From positions 1,572,279-1,636,278 of the forward strand of contig NZ_FRAM01000001.1 in the NCBI RefSeq assembly GCF_900142325.1: a stretch of DNA of 64,000 bases, given 5' to 3'. Below, piece after piece: positions 8,272 to 17,547 of this stretch (its first letter is position 1; each line of letters starts with the position of its first letter). Source of the DNA: Epilithonimonas mollis. GTDB lineage: Bacteria > Bacteroidota > Bacteroidia > Flavobacteriales > Weeksellaceae. Below the pieces are notes generated by a model. The model saw nothing but the letters and a program-made list of their open reading frames with translations. It made no database searches and was not told the origin of the DNA. The translations under genes and the position numbers were made by a program.

Positions 8272-8354
8272 TTCACTATATGACGCATTTTCAGAATTCA
8301 GAAAAATAAATTAAAATCTTTATATCTTTACTTAGATTTTATCTCAAGCTATAA

Positions 8355-10010
8355 ATGATTTCAATTGCTTTTTACAGAAGTTTAATTTATATATTTTTTC
8401 TCTTTTTTCTGCCTTTCCAGACTTTTGCGATGACGCCAAAAGACTGCGAAAAAATGGTCATCAAAGCAGTGGAAGCGATGAATAAGAAGGAATTTGCCAA
8501 ATCTCTCCAGATCCTTAGCAAAACCAAAAAAATTGCGCAGGATAACCGTTGGTATAGGGAGGAGTTCCTGGCTGTCAACAACATCGGCGCCAATTACTAT
8601 ATGATGCTGGATTACGGTGAGGCGCTCAATAATTATCTGGATGCCTACAAAATTGCGGTTGCTCATCTCGATGAAAAATCAGAAATGACTGTTCTCAACA
8701 ACATTGCCATTCTCTATTCCCGGGATAATAAAATCGACAAGGCCAAAGATTATTTCTCCAAAGCCTATGAACTAGCAGGAAAAGTTAACAATAACACTTC
8801 CAAAGGTTTATACGCTATTAATCTGACTATTGTCTATAATGAAAAAGGCGATTATAAAACAGCCAAAAATTATATTGATGAAGCGCTGAGACTCACCGCA
8901 AATTCCCCCTACTATTTGCTGGCAAAATCGACCTATATGGAAACGCTGGTGAATCTGAAACAATATGATGCTGCAGAAAAAATGGCCAATGAGCTACTTC
9001 CGAAACTGAATGGTGTGGAATATGCCGAGTACAAAACGCAGATTTTTTATAATCTTTCCGTGATTGCCGAACATAGAAACGATTTGCCTAAGTCTTTTCA
9101 TTATCTCGAACTGGCAGAAAAAAACAACCTGAATTTTGATTTTAAGGAAAATATTTTCGAGCGATTCAGCACGCTTTACAAAAAAACAAATAATATCGAT
9201 CGTGCCGTTTCTTATAAAGATTCGATAATGACGGTAAAAGATTCTGTGAACAGAATCAAAAACGGGCAGCTTTTCGAGAACAGTAAAATCAAATTTGAGC
9301 TTCAGAATTCTCAGAAAGATCTGGCGGAAAGTCAGGGAAAATTATCCTCGCAGCGTTCTTTTTTCATCAAAGGAACTTTGCTTGCGGTTTTTATTGTTCT
9401 GATAATTTTCTGGGCGTTGAGAAACAGTATTGTTAAAAACAAACAGCAAAAAATCATTGAGCAAAGCAATGCGGAAATCGCCAAGCTCGAACTCGAAAAA
9501 GAAAAAAAGAATAAGGAAATCCTTGAAAATCAATTAAAAGAAAAAGAAGTTCTGGTACTTTTGGAGCAGGAGAAATTCAAAAATGAAATCGAGGCCAAGA
9601 ACAGGAAACTGACAACCAAAGCTCTACAGCTTTCCACAAAGATTGAACTGATTGATGACCTCATCAAAACGTTGTCGCGGGAATCAGATGATCTCAAAAA
9701 AGTGGATGTCAGCAATATCATCCAGCAATTCAAAATTCTACAGAAACAGACCCATGAGGAAGAGGGCTTCCTGGTTCATTTTGAAGAAGTCAATAAAGGT
9801 TTTCTTTCCAAATTGAAGCAACTTCATCCGGACCTTAATTCAAACGATATACGGTTTCTGTCTTATGTGTATATGAACCTTTCCATAAAGGAAATTTCTG
9901 TCATTTTTAACATCACTCCAGAAGCTTGCCGCAAGCGAAAGGAACGCATCGAAAAGAAAATGTCACTCGCCGAAAACTTAGACTTATATAATTATATTAC
10001 AAGTATTTAA
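8355..10010 (+). CDS. Membrane-anchored TPR protein with LuxR-like C-terminal HTH
   Basis: The 551-residue protein starts with a signal peptide or anchor (about 1-25). It continues with a TPR array to about residue 300 (ALNNYLDAYKIAVAH, AKDYFSKAYELAGK, AKNYIDEALRL), one transmembrane helix near 338-356, a long coiled coil rich in Glu/Lys, and a C-terminal helix-turn-helix (about 490-536) with NDIRFLSYVYMNLSIKEIS and ACRKRKERIEKKM. This layout is a one-protein system widespread in Bacteroidota: periplasmic TPRs sense something and the cytoplasmic HTH binds DNA. The ligand and target genes are unknown. The next gene, a T9SS-exported protein 100 nt downstream on the same strand, is a candidate target. 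Confidence 0.85.
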   Translation: MISIAFYRSLIYIFFLFFLPFQTFAMTPKDCEKMVIKAVEAMNKKEFAKSLQILSKTKKIAQDNRWYREEFLAVNNIGANYYMMLDYGEALNNYLDAYKIAVAHLDEKSEMTVLNNIAILYSRDNKIDKAKDYFSKAYELAGKVNNNTSKGLYAINLTIVYNEKGDYKTAKNYIDEALRLTANSPYYLLAKSTYMETLVNLKQYDAAEKMANELLPKLNGVEYAEYKTQIFYNLSVIAEHRNDLPKSFHYLELAEKNNLNFDFKENIFERFSTLYKKTNNIDRAVSYKDSIMTVKDSVNRIKNGQLFENSKIKFELQNSQKDLAESQGKLSSQRSFFIKGTLLAVFIVLIIFWALRNSIVKNKQQKIIEQSNAEIAKLELEKEKKNKEILENQLKEKEVLVLLEQEKFKNEIEAKNRKLTTKALQLSTKIELIDDLIKTLSRESDDLKKVDVSNIIQQFKILQKQTHEEEGFLVHFEEVNKGFLSKLKQLHPDLNSNDIRFLSYVYMNLSIKEISVIFNITPEACRKRKERIEKKMSLAENLDLYNYITSI

Positions 10011-10112
10011 CAGAAATGTCACGTTTTTTCTAATTCAGCGTCCTACTATTTCTACATTAATTTTTTGTGTTGCTAATATTAATCATAACATTTGTTTGAT
10101 AAAATTAGATAT

Positions 10113-12413
10113 ATGAAAAAATTTACTTTTTTAGCGGGTCTTATATTTGCGCTTTTCACCAATAATATCGATGCCCAGCTTCAGGTTTTGGGAAAAAATG
10201 AATTCGGGAGAATTTTCGAGGTTACTTACAGCACCACGGAGCAAAATACCATTTATGCCACGACAATCGTCAATCACATTGTGGTTTCTCACAACAATGG
10301 AGCATCTTGGGAAATATTTTATTCTTTACCTCCTGAATTTGGTAATATCAGTAATAATACCAAGCTTAATATCAGCAAGGATGGTACTTTTTTGTCTTTT
10401 TCTACTACAAAAGGAGGAATTGGTGAATTGCATATTTTTGATATTAGCACCAAAACTATTACTAAGACTTTCACAATGCCTAATTATTCTGAAGGCGCAT
10501 ATGTTTCGGCTTATAATTTCTTCGGTGATGATAAAGACAATCTAATTGTGAGCTCACAGTTTCCTTACGGATTCGGAACTGCCAACCGCGTTTACACCAC
10601 TAATGACGGCGGACAAAACTGGAAAGAAGTCTATTATTCTGTAGAAGACAATCATAATATTATCACAAGCTATGTAGCCTTTAACCCGGCTGATAAAAAC
10701 AAAATCTACATTGCCAACGGAAACGGCAGCGAAGGGTTTTCTGGCGGATTGATGATCTCCAGCGACGGGGGAGATACTTTCACGACAAAGCTAGAAGGAA
10801 GTGTCCTCGCAACGCTGGAATTCAACCCGAATAATCCTAATGAAATCTATGCAGGAACAGGAATCAGCTTTGGAATGAGTCCGGAAAAGCTTCATCATTC
10901 CACAGATGCCGGAAATACTTGGGAAGACAAAAATATCACTTGGGGAAGCAACGGAATCCTTAACAACATTATTGATATTAAATATAACCCTCTGGATAAT
11001 AACCACATTATTGTTTTGGAGGAAGATGAGATTGTTTCCACAAAAGACGGTGGCGCAACCTGGCAAAATGTGGAATATCCTTATGATAATCTTGATAGTT
11101 ACTATTACGGCATTAAAGCAAGTTTCAACCCGTTCAAAGCAGGAGAATTATTTATTACAGCGAATTATAAACCGTTGTTCTCCACAGATAACGGAACAAC
11201 GATGACGCAGGTTCAAACGCCATTTTTCAGTTCTACAGGAAGAGTCAACCTGTTCAAAAATGAAATGTCGAAACATCTTTTCTACAGCGTTCAGAATGGT
11301 TTTGTCCATAGAAATCTGGCTGATAATTCTGAAAATGCATTCGACATCCAGCCGCTTAATATTTTCACTAATAATAATGGCCCGGCTTACATTTCCGATT
11401 CCAAAAAAGAAGGAAGGGTTTATTCTTTCAAAGGCGGATTTTTGGGTTCTACATTGGCAATGAGTGATAATTTCGGCGCTGATTTTTCTCCTGTTTTTGA
11501 AACTTTTACAAATGGATTAACCAATATAATTCCTGATCCTCAGGTTAACAATCAGATTTTTGCAACCTTCAACAATTGGGATCAGGGCGAGCTGGACAAG
11601 ATCAATTTTAATAATCCGAACGACATTCTGGTCACTAACATACCACTTCCGGCTCAGGGTGCCGTTTACAAAATCCTGCATCCGAACAAGATTTCTGATG
11701 AATTCTTTATAATTGTCGGCTCAGAGCTTTATAAAACCACAAATGGCGGAAACGACTGGACGGCGGTTTCCATCGACACTTCGTTCCCATCCGAGTCTGT
11801 TATTTTTGATATTGATCAAAATCCGAAAAACCTGAATCAATTGGCTTTGGCAACATCAGAAGGCGTATTTGTTTCCGGCGACAAAGGTGCAACATGGAGT
11901 CAGGTTTCTAACTTTGTAGCATACAAAGTATCCTATTCTGATGTCAATAACGGTGTTCTGATAGCAATAACTTACTCTTCTATGTATACCAGTTTTAACA
12001 TCCATTATTCTGTGGACAACGGGATCAACTGGAAAACGGTTGACCGTGCTGAGCTTTTATATTCAGAAACCAATTCCGTAACTATCGATTTCTCAGACAA
12101 AAAAGCGTTTATCTATATCGCTTCCGGAGACCTTGGACTTTTGGGATATAATCTGAATCTGGATGTCTTGGCAACAGATAATGTCTCTGCGGAAAAGGCA
12201 AAAGTTTTAGTCTATCCGAATCCTGTGGTTGACGTCATTCACATTGATGATAAGAATCTGAAGTCCGTTATACTTTACAGCATGGACGGGAAAAAACTGC
12301 TTGAAACGAAGAACAATGAAATGACCGTTTCTCAGCTTCCGAAAGGTGTTTATATTCTTAGAATAGTAACAGCTGACAACAGTATTGTAAGCAAAAAAAT
12401 CATCAAAAAGTAA
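10113..12413 (+). CDS. T9SS-secreted beta-propeller protein with Asp-box repeats
   Basis: The 766-residue exported protein has a signal peptide (1-22, ending DAQ). A run of Asp-box/BNR motifs of the form S/T-x-D-G-G-x-T-W follows (for example TNDGGQNW, SSDGGDTF, STDAGNTW, TKDGGATW, TTNGGNDW, SGDKGATW, SVDNGINW), which build sortilin- or sialidase-like propellers. The last 75 residues form a type A Por sorting domain: VYPNPVVDVIHI, SMDGKKLLE, LPKGVYILRI, ending SKKIIKK. It should be exported through T9SS and anchored or released at the surface. No glycosidase catalytic set is visible, so binding or adhesion is as likely as catalysis. The start is ATG 10113, not the TTG at 10092. Confidence 0.9.
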   Translation: MKKFTFLAGLIFALFTNNIDAQLQVLGKNEFGRIFEVTYSTTEQNTIYATTIVNHIVVSHNNGASWEIFYSLPPEFGNISNNTKLNISKDGTFLSFSTTKGGIGELHIFDISTKTITKTFTMPNYSEGAYVSAYNFFGDDKDNLIVSSQFPYGFGTANRVYTTNDGGQNWKEVYYSVEDNHNIITSYVAFNPADKNKIYIANGNGSEGFSGGLMISSDGGDTFTTKLEGSVLATLEFNPNNPNEIYAGTGISFGMSPEKLHHSTDAGNTWEDKNITWGSNGILNNIIDIKYNPLDNNHIIVLEEDEIVSTKDGGATWQNVEYPYDNLDSYYYGIKASFNPFKAGELFITANYKPLFSTDNGTTMTQVQTPFFSSTGRVNLFKNEMSKHLFYSVQNGFVHRNLADNSENAFDIQPLNIFTNNNGPAYISDSKKEGRVYSFKGGFLGSTLAMSDNFGADFSPVFETFTNGLTNIIPDPQVNNQIFATFNNWDQGELDKINFNNPNDILVTNIPLPAQGAVYKILHPNKISDEFFIIVGSELYKTTNGGNDWTAVSIDTSFPSESVIFDIDQNPKNLNQLALATSEGVFVSGDKGATWSQVSNFVAYKVSYSDVNNGVLIAITYSSMYTSFNIHYSVDNGINWKTVDRAELLYSETNSVTIDFSDKKAFIYIASGDLGLLGYNLNLDVLATDNVSAEKAKVLVYPNPVVDVIHIDDKNLKSVILYSMDGKKLLETKNNEMTVSQLPKGVYILRIVTADNSIVSKKIIKK

Positions 12414-12437
12414 TAGTTAGTAAATATGATCAGAAAG

Positions 12438-12463
12438 GCTTCTCAGAAATGGGAAGCTTTTTT
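12438..12463 (+). terminator. Terminator after the T9SS propeller gene
   Basis: GCTTCTC (12438-12444) pairs with GGGAAGC (12451-12457) through one G-T pair, followed by six T. Confidence 0.7.
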
Positions 12464-12482
12464 CGTTCTATGGTTTCAAAAA

Positions 12483-13184
12483 TTAAATATAATTATCAAA
12501 ATCAAAACTTAAGATCTTTCCTATTTGCAAAAAACCAGGATTCACATTCAGACCCGCATTTATGGAAATATCTTGATTGGTAATGGGATGTTTAAAATTA
12601 AGCTGATGAGCATGCAAAGGCATTGCAGTAAGATTAAAACTATTCAGCCATAATTTATTCTGCTTATTGCAACCGTGTTTTCTGCAACCTAAAATCGGAT
12701 GCAAAATATGTTTGAAATGTTTTCTTAACTGATGAAACCTTCCCGTTTCCGGGATCGCTTCTACCAAAGAATAACGGGAGGTCTGATGTTTTAGAAATGG
12801 CAGATCAATCTCGGAAATCATCAGCCGTTTATAGTGCGTCACGGCATTTTGAACGATCTCATTTTCATTGGTCAGGTCATAATCAATCGTTTCTTCTTCC
12901 TTTGTCCAACCGCGCAGAATCGCCAGATATTTTTTTTCTACTTCGCGGTTCATAAACTGATTACTCAGTAATTTGAGTGTTTCTTTATCCAACGCAAAAA
13001 GCAAAACACCCGAAGTTTTCCGGTCCAAACGATGAACGAGATGAACCTTTTTCCCAATCTGGTCCGTCAATTTCTCTACAGCATATTCGTCAGCCGGCCC
13101 GGCATATTTTGATTTATGAACCAAAAGTCCACTCGGTTTGTTAATCGCAATAAGGTAGTCGTCCCAATAAAGAATTTCTAGCAT
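12483..13184 (-). CDS. RluA-family pseudouridine synthase (TruC-like)
   Basis: The enzyme converts uridine to pseudouridine in structured RNA. The 233-residue protein has the catalytic motif HRLDRKTSG at 51-59 (Asp54), begins directly with the catalytic fold (ILYWDDYLIAINKPSGLLVH) and has no S4 domain, which suits TruC (tRNA U65) rather than RluC or RluD. GRFHQLRKHFKHILHPILGCRKHG is the family's C-terminal signature. A minus-strand TACTTTTG box at 13189-13196 lies only 4 nt upstream of the ATG, so the mRNA may be nearly leaderless. The tRNA substrate is inferred. Confidence 0.9.
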   Translation of the reverse strand: MLEILYWDDYLIAINKPSGLLVHKSKYAGPADEYAVEKLTDQIGKKVHLVHRLDRKTSGVLLFALDKETLKLLSNQFMNREVEKKYLAILRGWTKEEETIDYDLTNENEIVQNAVTHYKRLMISEIDLPFLKHQTSRYSLVEAIPETGRFHQLRKHFKHILHPILGCRKHGCNKQNKLWLNSFNLTAMPLHAHQLNFKHPITNQDISINAGLNVNPGFLQIGKILSFDFDNYI

Positions 13185-13301
13185 TGGGCAAAAGTAGAGA
13201 TTTTCATTATAATCAATCCTTTACGAATCATAAAAAGATTTTATCTTCACTTCAATTGTAACATTTTTGATTGAATATACTCTAAATCTAAAAAAGGACC
13301 A

Positions 13302-13799
13302 ATGCAGAACTTACACTTCGAAGACATTTACCACGATTACCGGAAGAAGATCTTTCGTCTTTGTATGGGTTATGTGAATGATGATGATCTGGCGAAGGAT
13401 CTTTGTCAGGAAACCTTTGTTGCGGTTTTCCAGCAGTTGCCAAAGTTCCGTCAGGAAGCAACAGTCGGAACCTGGATTTACAGGATTGCGACGAATATCT
13501 GCCTCAGACAAATCAATCTCGAAAGACGAATGCCAAAAAGCGAACTGCCTTATCAGATCAAGGATAATTCTGAGAAAGACAACAAGCTGGAAAAAGATAA
13601 AATGACCGGTTTTCTTTACCAATGCATTTCCGAATTGCCGGAAATGGAGAGAATCATTATTTCCCTCGAACTTGAAGAAATGAAACAGTCGGACATTGCG
13701 GAAGTTGTAGGAATTTCGCCTGCCAATGTTAGAGTAAGAATCCACAGAATCAAAGAAAAATTAACCGAAAAATTCAGAAAGTATGGAAACCAATTATAA
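13302..13799 (+). CDS. ECF-type RNA polymerase sigma factor
   Basis: The 165-residue sigma-70 family protein has region 2 at about 8-75 (YRKKIFRLCMGYVNDDDLAKDLCQETF, then TWIYRIATNICL) and region 4 at about 108-158 (ISELPEMERIIISLELEEMKQSDIAEVV, then ISPANVRVRIHRIKEKL). There is no region 1 or 3, as is usual for ECF sigmas, which redirect RNA polymerase to stress or envelope genes. Its last 17 bases overlap the start of the next gene, a multi-pass membrane protein that is a candidate for the signal-sensing partner. Confidence 0.93.
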   Translation: MQNLHFEDIYHDYRKKIFRLCMGYVNDDDLAKDLCQETFVAVFQQLPKFRQEATVGTWIYRIATNICLRQINLERRMPKSELPYQIKDNSEKDNKLEKDKMTGFLYQCISELPEMERIIISLELEEMKQSDIAEVVGISPANVRVRIHRIKEKLTEKFRKYGNQL

Positions 13800-14373
13800 T
13801 TTTCAGGATCTCTGGAAACAGAAAGAAACCAATACACCTGACAGCCGGTTTATCATCAAAAAAGCCAATGCTTACAGGAAAAATCAATTGCTGATATCCT
13901 CTTGTCTCATCACTTCTCTTTTAGCAACCTGCGGTGTTATAATTTGGGTTTGGGTCAGTTTTCCGGATTTGCATGTTCTCACAAAATCAGGAATAATGCT
14001 GATTGTTACTGCATTATTATTTTTCATTTTTTTGAATCTGCAAAAAGTAAAAATTATCAATGGTATCAATCCTTCACTGAGCAATCAGGACTATCTCAAA
14101 CAGATGAAAATTCTGCAGAAGAAACAAATGTATATTCAGACCAAAGGTTTTACAATCTATTTCCTCCTAAATTTTTTCGGACTGGCTTTTTATCTTTTTG
14201 AATTTACACAAAGAATGTCGGCTTTATGGGGAGCATTTACTTATTCCCTGATTTTTGCGTGGATTCTTTTTGTATGGTTTTACATCAAGCCGAAAAGAAC
14301 CCGCAAACAACAGCAGAAAATACGGCAAGTCATAGATTCTCTCGAAAGTCTGGAGAAAGGATTTTCAGAATAA
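13783..14373 (+). CDS. Four-TM membrane protein overlapping the sigma gene
   Basis: The 196-residue protein has a cytoplasmic N-terminus of about 35 residues (METNYNFQDLWKQKETNTPDS begins it), two hydrophobic helices around 38-58 and 65-83, a basic loop, and two more around 122-140 and 148-168. A basic C-terminal tail follows. The 17-nt overlap with the ECF sigma gene implies translational coupling. In Flavobacteriia such pairs are common, and the membrane protein is presumed to act like an anti-sigma factor. No zinc-type anti-sigma HxxxCxxC motif is present, so this is an inference from position. Confidence 0.8.
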   Translation: METNYNFQDLWKQKETNTPDSRFIIKKANAYRKNQLLISSCLITSLLATCGVIIWVWVSFPDLHVLTKSGIMLIVTALLFFIFLNLQKVKIINGINPSLSNQDYLKQMKILQKKQMYIQTKGFTIYFLLNFFGLAFYLFEFTQRMSALWGAFTYSLIFAWILFVWFYIKPKRTRKQQQKIRQVIDSLESLEKGFSE

Positions 14374-14447
14374 GCCTGCTTTTGAGAAACTAAATGAGCA
14401 AAAGCAATCTTATACAATTGAATACGAAAAATTTGCTGTAAAATTCT

Positions 14448-14455
14448 TATTTTTG
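14448..14455 (+). promoter_or_regulatory. -7 promoter element of glyS
   Basis: TATTTTTG matches TAnnTTTG and ends 19 nt before the glyS ATG at 14475. No well-spaced -33 TTTG was found. Confidence 0.35.
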
Positions 14456-14474
14456 CACATCAATTAAACTAAAT

Positions 14475-16016
14475 ATGGCAAAGCAAGAAGATGTTTTCAA
14501 AAAAGTGGTTTCCCACGCTAAAGAATATGGTTTTATTTTTCCTTCCAGCGAGATCTATGACGGACTTTCTGCAATCTACGATTATGGACAGAACGGTGCG
14601 GAGCTGAAAAATAACATCAAACAATACTGGTGGAAAGCGATGGTTCAGCTGAACGAAAATATCGTTGGGATTGATTCTGCCATTTTTATGCATCCTACAA
14701 TCTGGAAAGCTTCCGGACACGTAGATGCTTTCAATGACCCGTTGATCGACAACAAAGATTCTAAAAAACGTTTCCGTGCGGATGTTTTGGTGGAGGATTA
14801 TTGCGCCAAAATAGAAGACAAGGAAAATAAAGAAATAGAAAAAGCCGCCAAGCGTTTTGGTGATGCTTTTGACAAAGCTCAGTTTGAGGCTACCAATCCA
14901 AAAATATTGGAATACCGCGAAAAAAGAGCGACAATTCTTTCCAGGCTGGCAAAATCTCTTGAAAAAGAAGACCTTGCGGATGTAAAAGCTCTGATTGAAG
15001 AATTGGAAATTGCCGATCCTGACACAGGTTCTAAAAACTGGACGGAAGTGAGACAGTTCAACCTGATGTTCGGGACGAAATTGGGCGCTTCTGCGGATTC
15101 TGCAACAGACCTTTACTTAAGACCTGAAACCGCTCAGGGTATTTTTGTGAATTACCTGAATGTTCAGAAAACTTCTCGTCATAAACTGCCTTTCGGGATT
15201 GCTCAGATTGGTAAAGCCTTTAGAAATGAAATAGTTGCGAGACAGTTTATTTTCCGAATGAGAGAATTTGAACAAATGGAAATGCAATATTTTGTTCCGC
15301 CGGGAACTGAGCTGGAATTCTATGAAAACTGGAAAAAAACACGTCTTAACTGGCATTTGGCTCTTGGTTTGGGCGCAGAAAACTATCGTTTTCACGACCA
15401 CGAAAAATTGGCGCATTATGCAAATGCTGCGGCTGATATCGAGTTTAATTTCCCTTTTGGTTTCAAAGAATTGGAAGGCATCCACTCTAGAACAGATTTT
15501 GACCTTTCGGCGCACGAGAAATTCTCCGGTAGAAAGATCCAGTATTTTGACCCGGAAAGAAATGAGAATTATGTGCCTTACGTTGTAGAAACTTCGGTTG
15601 GTCTTGACAGATTGTTTTTGGCAATTTTCTCTAACTCACTGAAAGATGAAGTTTTGGAAGATGGTTCAGAAAGAACTGTTTTAAGTTTACCGCCAGCTTT
15701 GGCTCCTGTAAAAGCGGCGATTCTTCCGTTAGTTAAAAAAGACGGTTTACCTGCATTTGCTGATAAGATTTTCAATGATCTGAAGTTCGATTTCAATGTG
15801 ATTTTTGAAGAGAAAGACAGCATCGGAAAACGTTACAGAAGACAGGATGCGATTGGAACACCTTTCTGTATCACTGTTGACCACGATTCTTTGAATGACA
15901 ACACCGTAACTCTGAGATACAGAGATACAATGGAGCAGGAAAGAGTTCCTGTTTCTGAGCTGAGACGGATTATTGATGAGAAAGTGAATTTCAGGACTTT
16001 GCTTTCTAAGATCTAA
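14475..16016 (+). CDS. glyS: Glycine--tRNA ligase (class II, homodimeric type)
   Basis: This enzyme charges tRNA-Gly. The 513-residue single chain is the alpha2 eukaryote-like type, not the split GlyQ/GlyS of Proteobacteria. Class II motifs are visible: YDYGQNGAELKNNIKQYWW early, LRPETAQGIFVNY, motif 2 FRNEIVARQFIFRMREFEQ, and motif 3 VETSVGLDRLFLAI. A C-terminal anticodon-binding domain follows (APVKAAILPLVKKDGL, SIGKRYRRQDAIGTPFCITVD). Length is normal. It has its own terminator and appears monocistronic. Confidence 0.97.
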   Translation: MAKQEDVFKKVVSHAKEYGFIFPSSEIYDGLSAIYDYGQNGAELKNNIKQYWWKAMVQLNENIVGIDSAIFMHPTIWKASGHVDAFNDPLIDNKDSKKRFRADVLVEDYCAKIEDKENKEIEKAAKRFGDAFDKAQFEATNPKILEYREKRATILSRLAKSLEKEDLADVKALIEELEIADPDTGSKNWTEVRQFNLMFGTKLGASADSATDLYLRPETAQGIFVNYLNVQKTSRHKLPFGIAQIGKAFRNEIVARQFIFRMREFEQMEMQYFVPPGTELEFYENWKKTRLNWHLALGLGAENYRFHDHEKLAHYANAAADIEFNFPFGFKELEGIHSRTDFDLSAHEKFSGRKIQYFDPERNENYVPYVVETSVGLDRLFLAIFSNSLKDEVLEDGSERTVLSLPPALAPVKAAILPLVKKDGLPAFADKIFNDLKFDFNVIFEEKDSIGKRYRRQDAIGTPFCITVDHDSLNDNTVTLRYRDTMEQERVPVSELRRIIDEKVNFRTLLSKI

Positions 16017-16036
16017 GAAAATAATTTTATATAATG

Positions 16037-16067
16037 AAAATCCCAACTTAATCGTTGGGATTTTTTT
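16037..16067 (+). terminator. Terminator after glyS
   Basis: AAAATCCCAAC (16037-16047) pairs with GTTGGGATTTT (16054-16064), ending in a run of seven T. Confidence 0.85.
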
Positions 16068-16091
16068 ATTTTTGAATAAAATTAAATAACT

Positions 16092-16889
16092 ATGAAAAAA
16101 CTACTTTTTTACTCTTTATTTATTGTTTTACTAATAAGCTGTTCTACAAGTGATGATGGAGAAATAGATACTAGTATTTTACCTACAAAAATCATTCACA
16201 AATTAAGATTTTTCAACAATTCTATTTTTACACGAACGTATCAATATGATGGAAATAAAATTAAGTCAATCATTTCAAGTTCAGGTGACAAATTAGAATA
16301 CTTTTATTCTGGAAATTTGATTACTACGGTCAATTATTTTGACGAAAAAAATTCACTAAATGCAACGATAAAAATAGATTACGAAAAGAACAGAATTAAA
16401 ACTCTGACAAGAAAATACCATGATGGTGGTAGTGATTTGATTTTCAATTACACCTGGATCAATGACAATCAGGTGAGAATTCAGAACAACAGATATCTCC
16501 CACCCAACACAACTGCTTACACCGACGTTTTTTTATCCAACGGAAATATTACAAAAACAATCCGATATTTTAAAAGTACAGGTTATGAAATGGAAGAAAG
16601 TCGCAGCTATACCTATGATTCTAATAGTTTTCCTTTAAAAAATGTTGAAGGCTTTTCAAAAATAATAACCAGCGAGTTAGACGCAGCGCCAGTGATTGCA
16701 GACACTCAGGCCAATAATCTTTTAAAATATACCTATAAACAAATTACCACAGAAAACGGTCAGACACAAGAGACAGCCAATTATACACAAGAACTGAACA
16801 GTAACTTTTCTTATAATGCTAATGGATTTCCTACAAAATATTTTAACCACAACGATGAGGACGATATTTTGATCGAGTATAATCGTTAA
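16092..16889 (+). CDS. Hypothetical lipoprotein with YD-like beta repeats
   Basis: The 265-residue protein has a lipoprotein signal (LLISC, Cys17) followed by Ser/Asp residues, then successive strand-turn units of the type YQYDGNKIKSI, LEYFYSGNLITTV, IDYEKNRIKTL, FSYNANGFPTKYF. These recall the RHS/YD-type or DUF4595-like repeats found in many Bacteroidota surface lipoproteins. No catalytic motif is seen and the function is unknown. It is flanked by strong terminators on both sides, so it is expressed on its own. Confidence 0.8.
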   Translation: MKKLLFYSLFIVLLISCSTSDDGEIDTSILPTKIIHKLRFFNNSIFTRTYQYDGNKIKSIISSSGDKLEYFYSGNLITTVNYFDEKNSLNATIKIDYEKNRIKTLTRKYHDGGSDLIFNYTWINDNQVRIQNNRYLPPNTTAYTDVFLSNGNITKTIRYFKSTGYEMEESRSYTYDSNSFPLKNVEGFSKIITSELDAAPVIADTQANNLLKYTYKQITTENGQTQETANYTQELNSNFSYNANGFPTKYFNHNDEDDILIEYNR

Positions 16890-16905
16890 ATAATCGGAAA
16901 TAAGA

Positions 16906-16948
16906 AAAAAACTGGGGATTTAATTATATTTTTAAATCCCCAGTTTTT
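16906..16948. terminator. Bidirectional terminator between convergent lipoprotein genes
   Basis: A 17-bp perfect stem, AAAAACTGGGGATTTAA (16906-16922) with its reverse complement (16932-16948), has A/T runs on both flanks. It overlaps the stop codon of the minus-strand gene. Confidence 0.85.
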
Positions 16949-17375
16949 ATTTCACTCTTGCCAAATGTATCACTTTATTATCCTGAGAAATCAAAAGTGA
17001 ATCACCTTTCGTTTCGGCGGAAATTGTATTTCTTTCATAGAATTCGCCTTCTGAAGTTTTCTTTCTAAAGTCCAGTACAAACTTATTATTATTAGACTCC
17101 AAAGTAATTGTTTTTGATTTTCCATTGTTGATGAAAGTAGCTTTCATACGGCCGCCATCAGCAGCTTTATAGGGAAAAGAATAGGATTCGGTTTTTTTGC
17201 CGCCGATTGTCTTTACCATAGAAGTTGTCGTAACACTGTCGATTTTGCCGTTCTCATCCGTAACGGTTGTTTCTGAAGAATAAGATTCTGAAGTAGACTT
17301 TCTGCTTTCATTTTTCTTGCAGGAAACTAATGTTGAAACTGTAATTAACGTCAAAATAAGAGCATTTTTTTTCAT
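16947..17375 (-). CDS. Hypothetical lipoprotein
   Basis: The 142-residue protein starts at ATG 17375 with MKKNALILTLITVSTLVSC (lipid-acceptor Cys19). It continues with a Ser/Thr/Lys-rich linker and a compact beta-rich domain (KKTESYSFPYKAADGGRMKA, KTITLESNNNKFVLD, DSLLISQDNKVIHLARVK). Upstream in-frame codons to 17462 are not used because the signal peptide begins at 17375. No family is recognised. It sits between a bidirectional terminator and the L,D-transpeptidase gene. Confidence 0.8.
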   Translation of the reverse strand: MKKNALILTLITVSTLVSCKKNESRKSTSESYSSETTVTDENGKIDSVTTTSMVKTIGGKKTESYSFPYKAADGGRMKATFINNGKSKTITLESNNNKFVLDFRKKTSEGEFYERNTISAETKGDSLLISQDNKVIHLARVK

Positions 17376-17547
17376 AGTTATAGATTTCAGGTTATTGTTA
17401 TTTTTGAATCGATTACCATACAACATTTTAATAATTGCAAAATAATCAGAACAAAAATACACATTTTCATTGTTTTAGTTGAATCCGATTCATAAAAAAT
17501 CCCTCCATAATTTATGAAAGGATATTCTTTTTTATTAATTTCTAATT

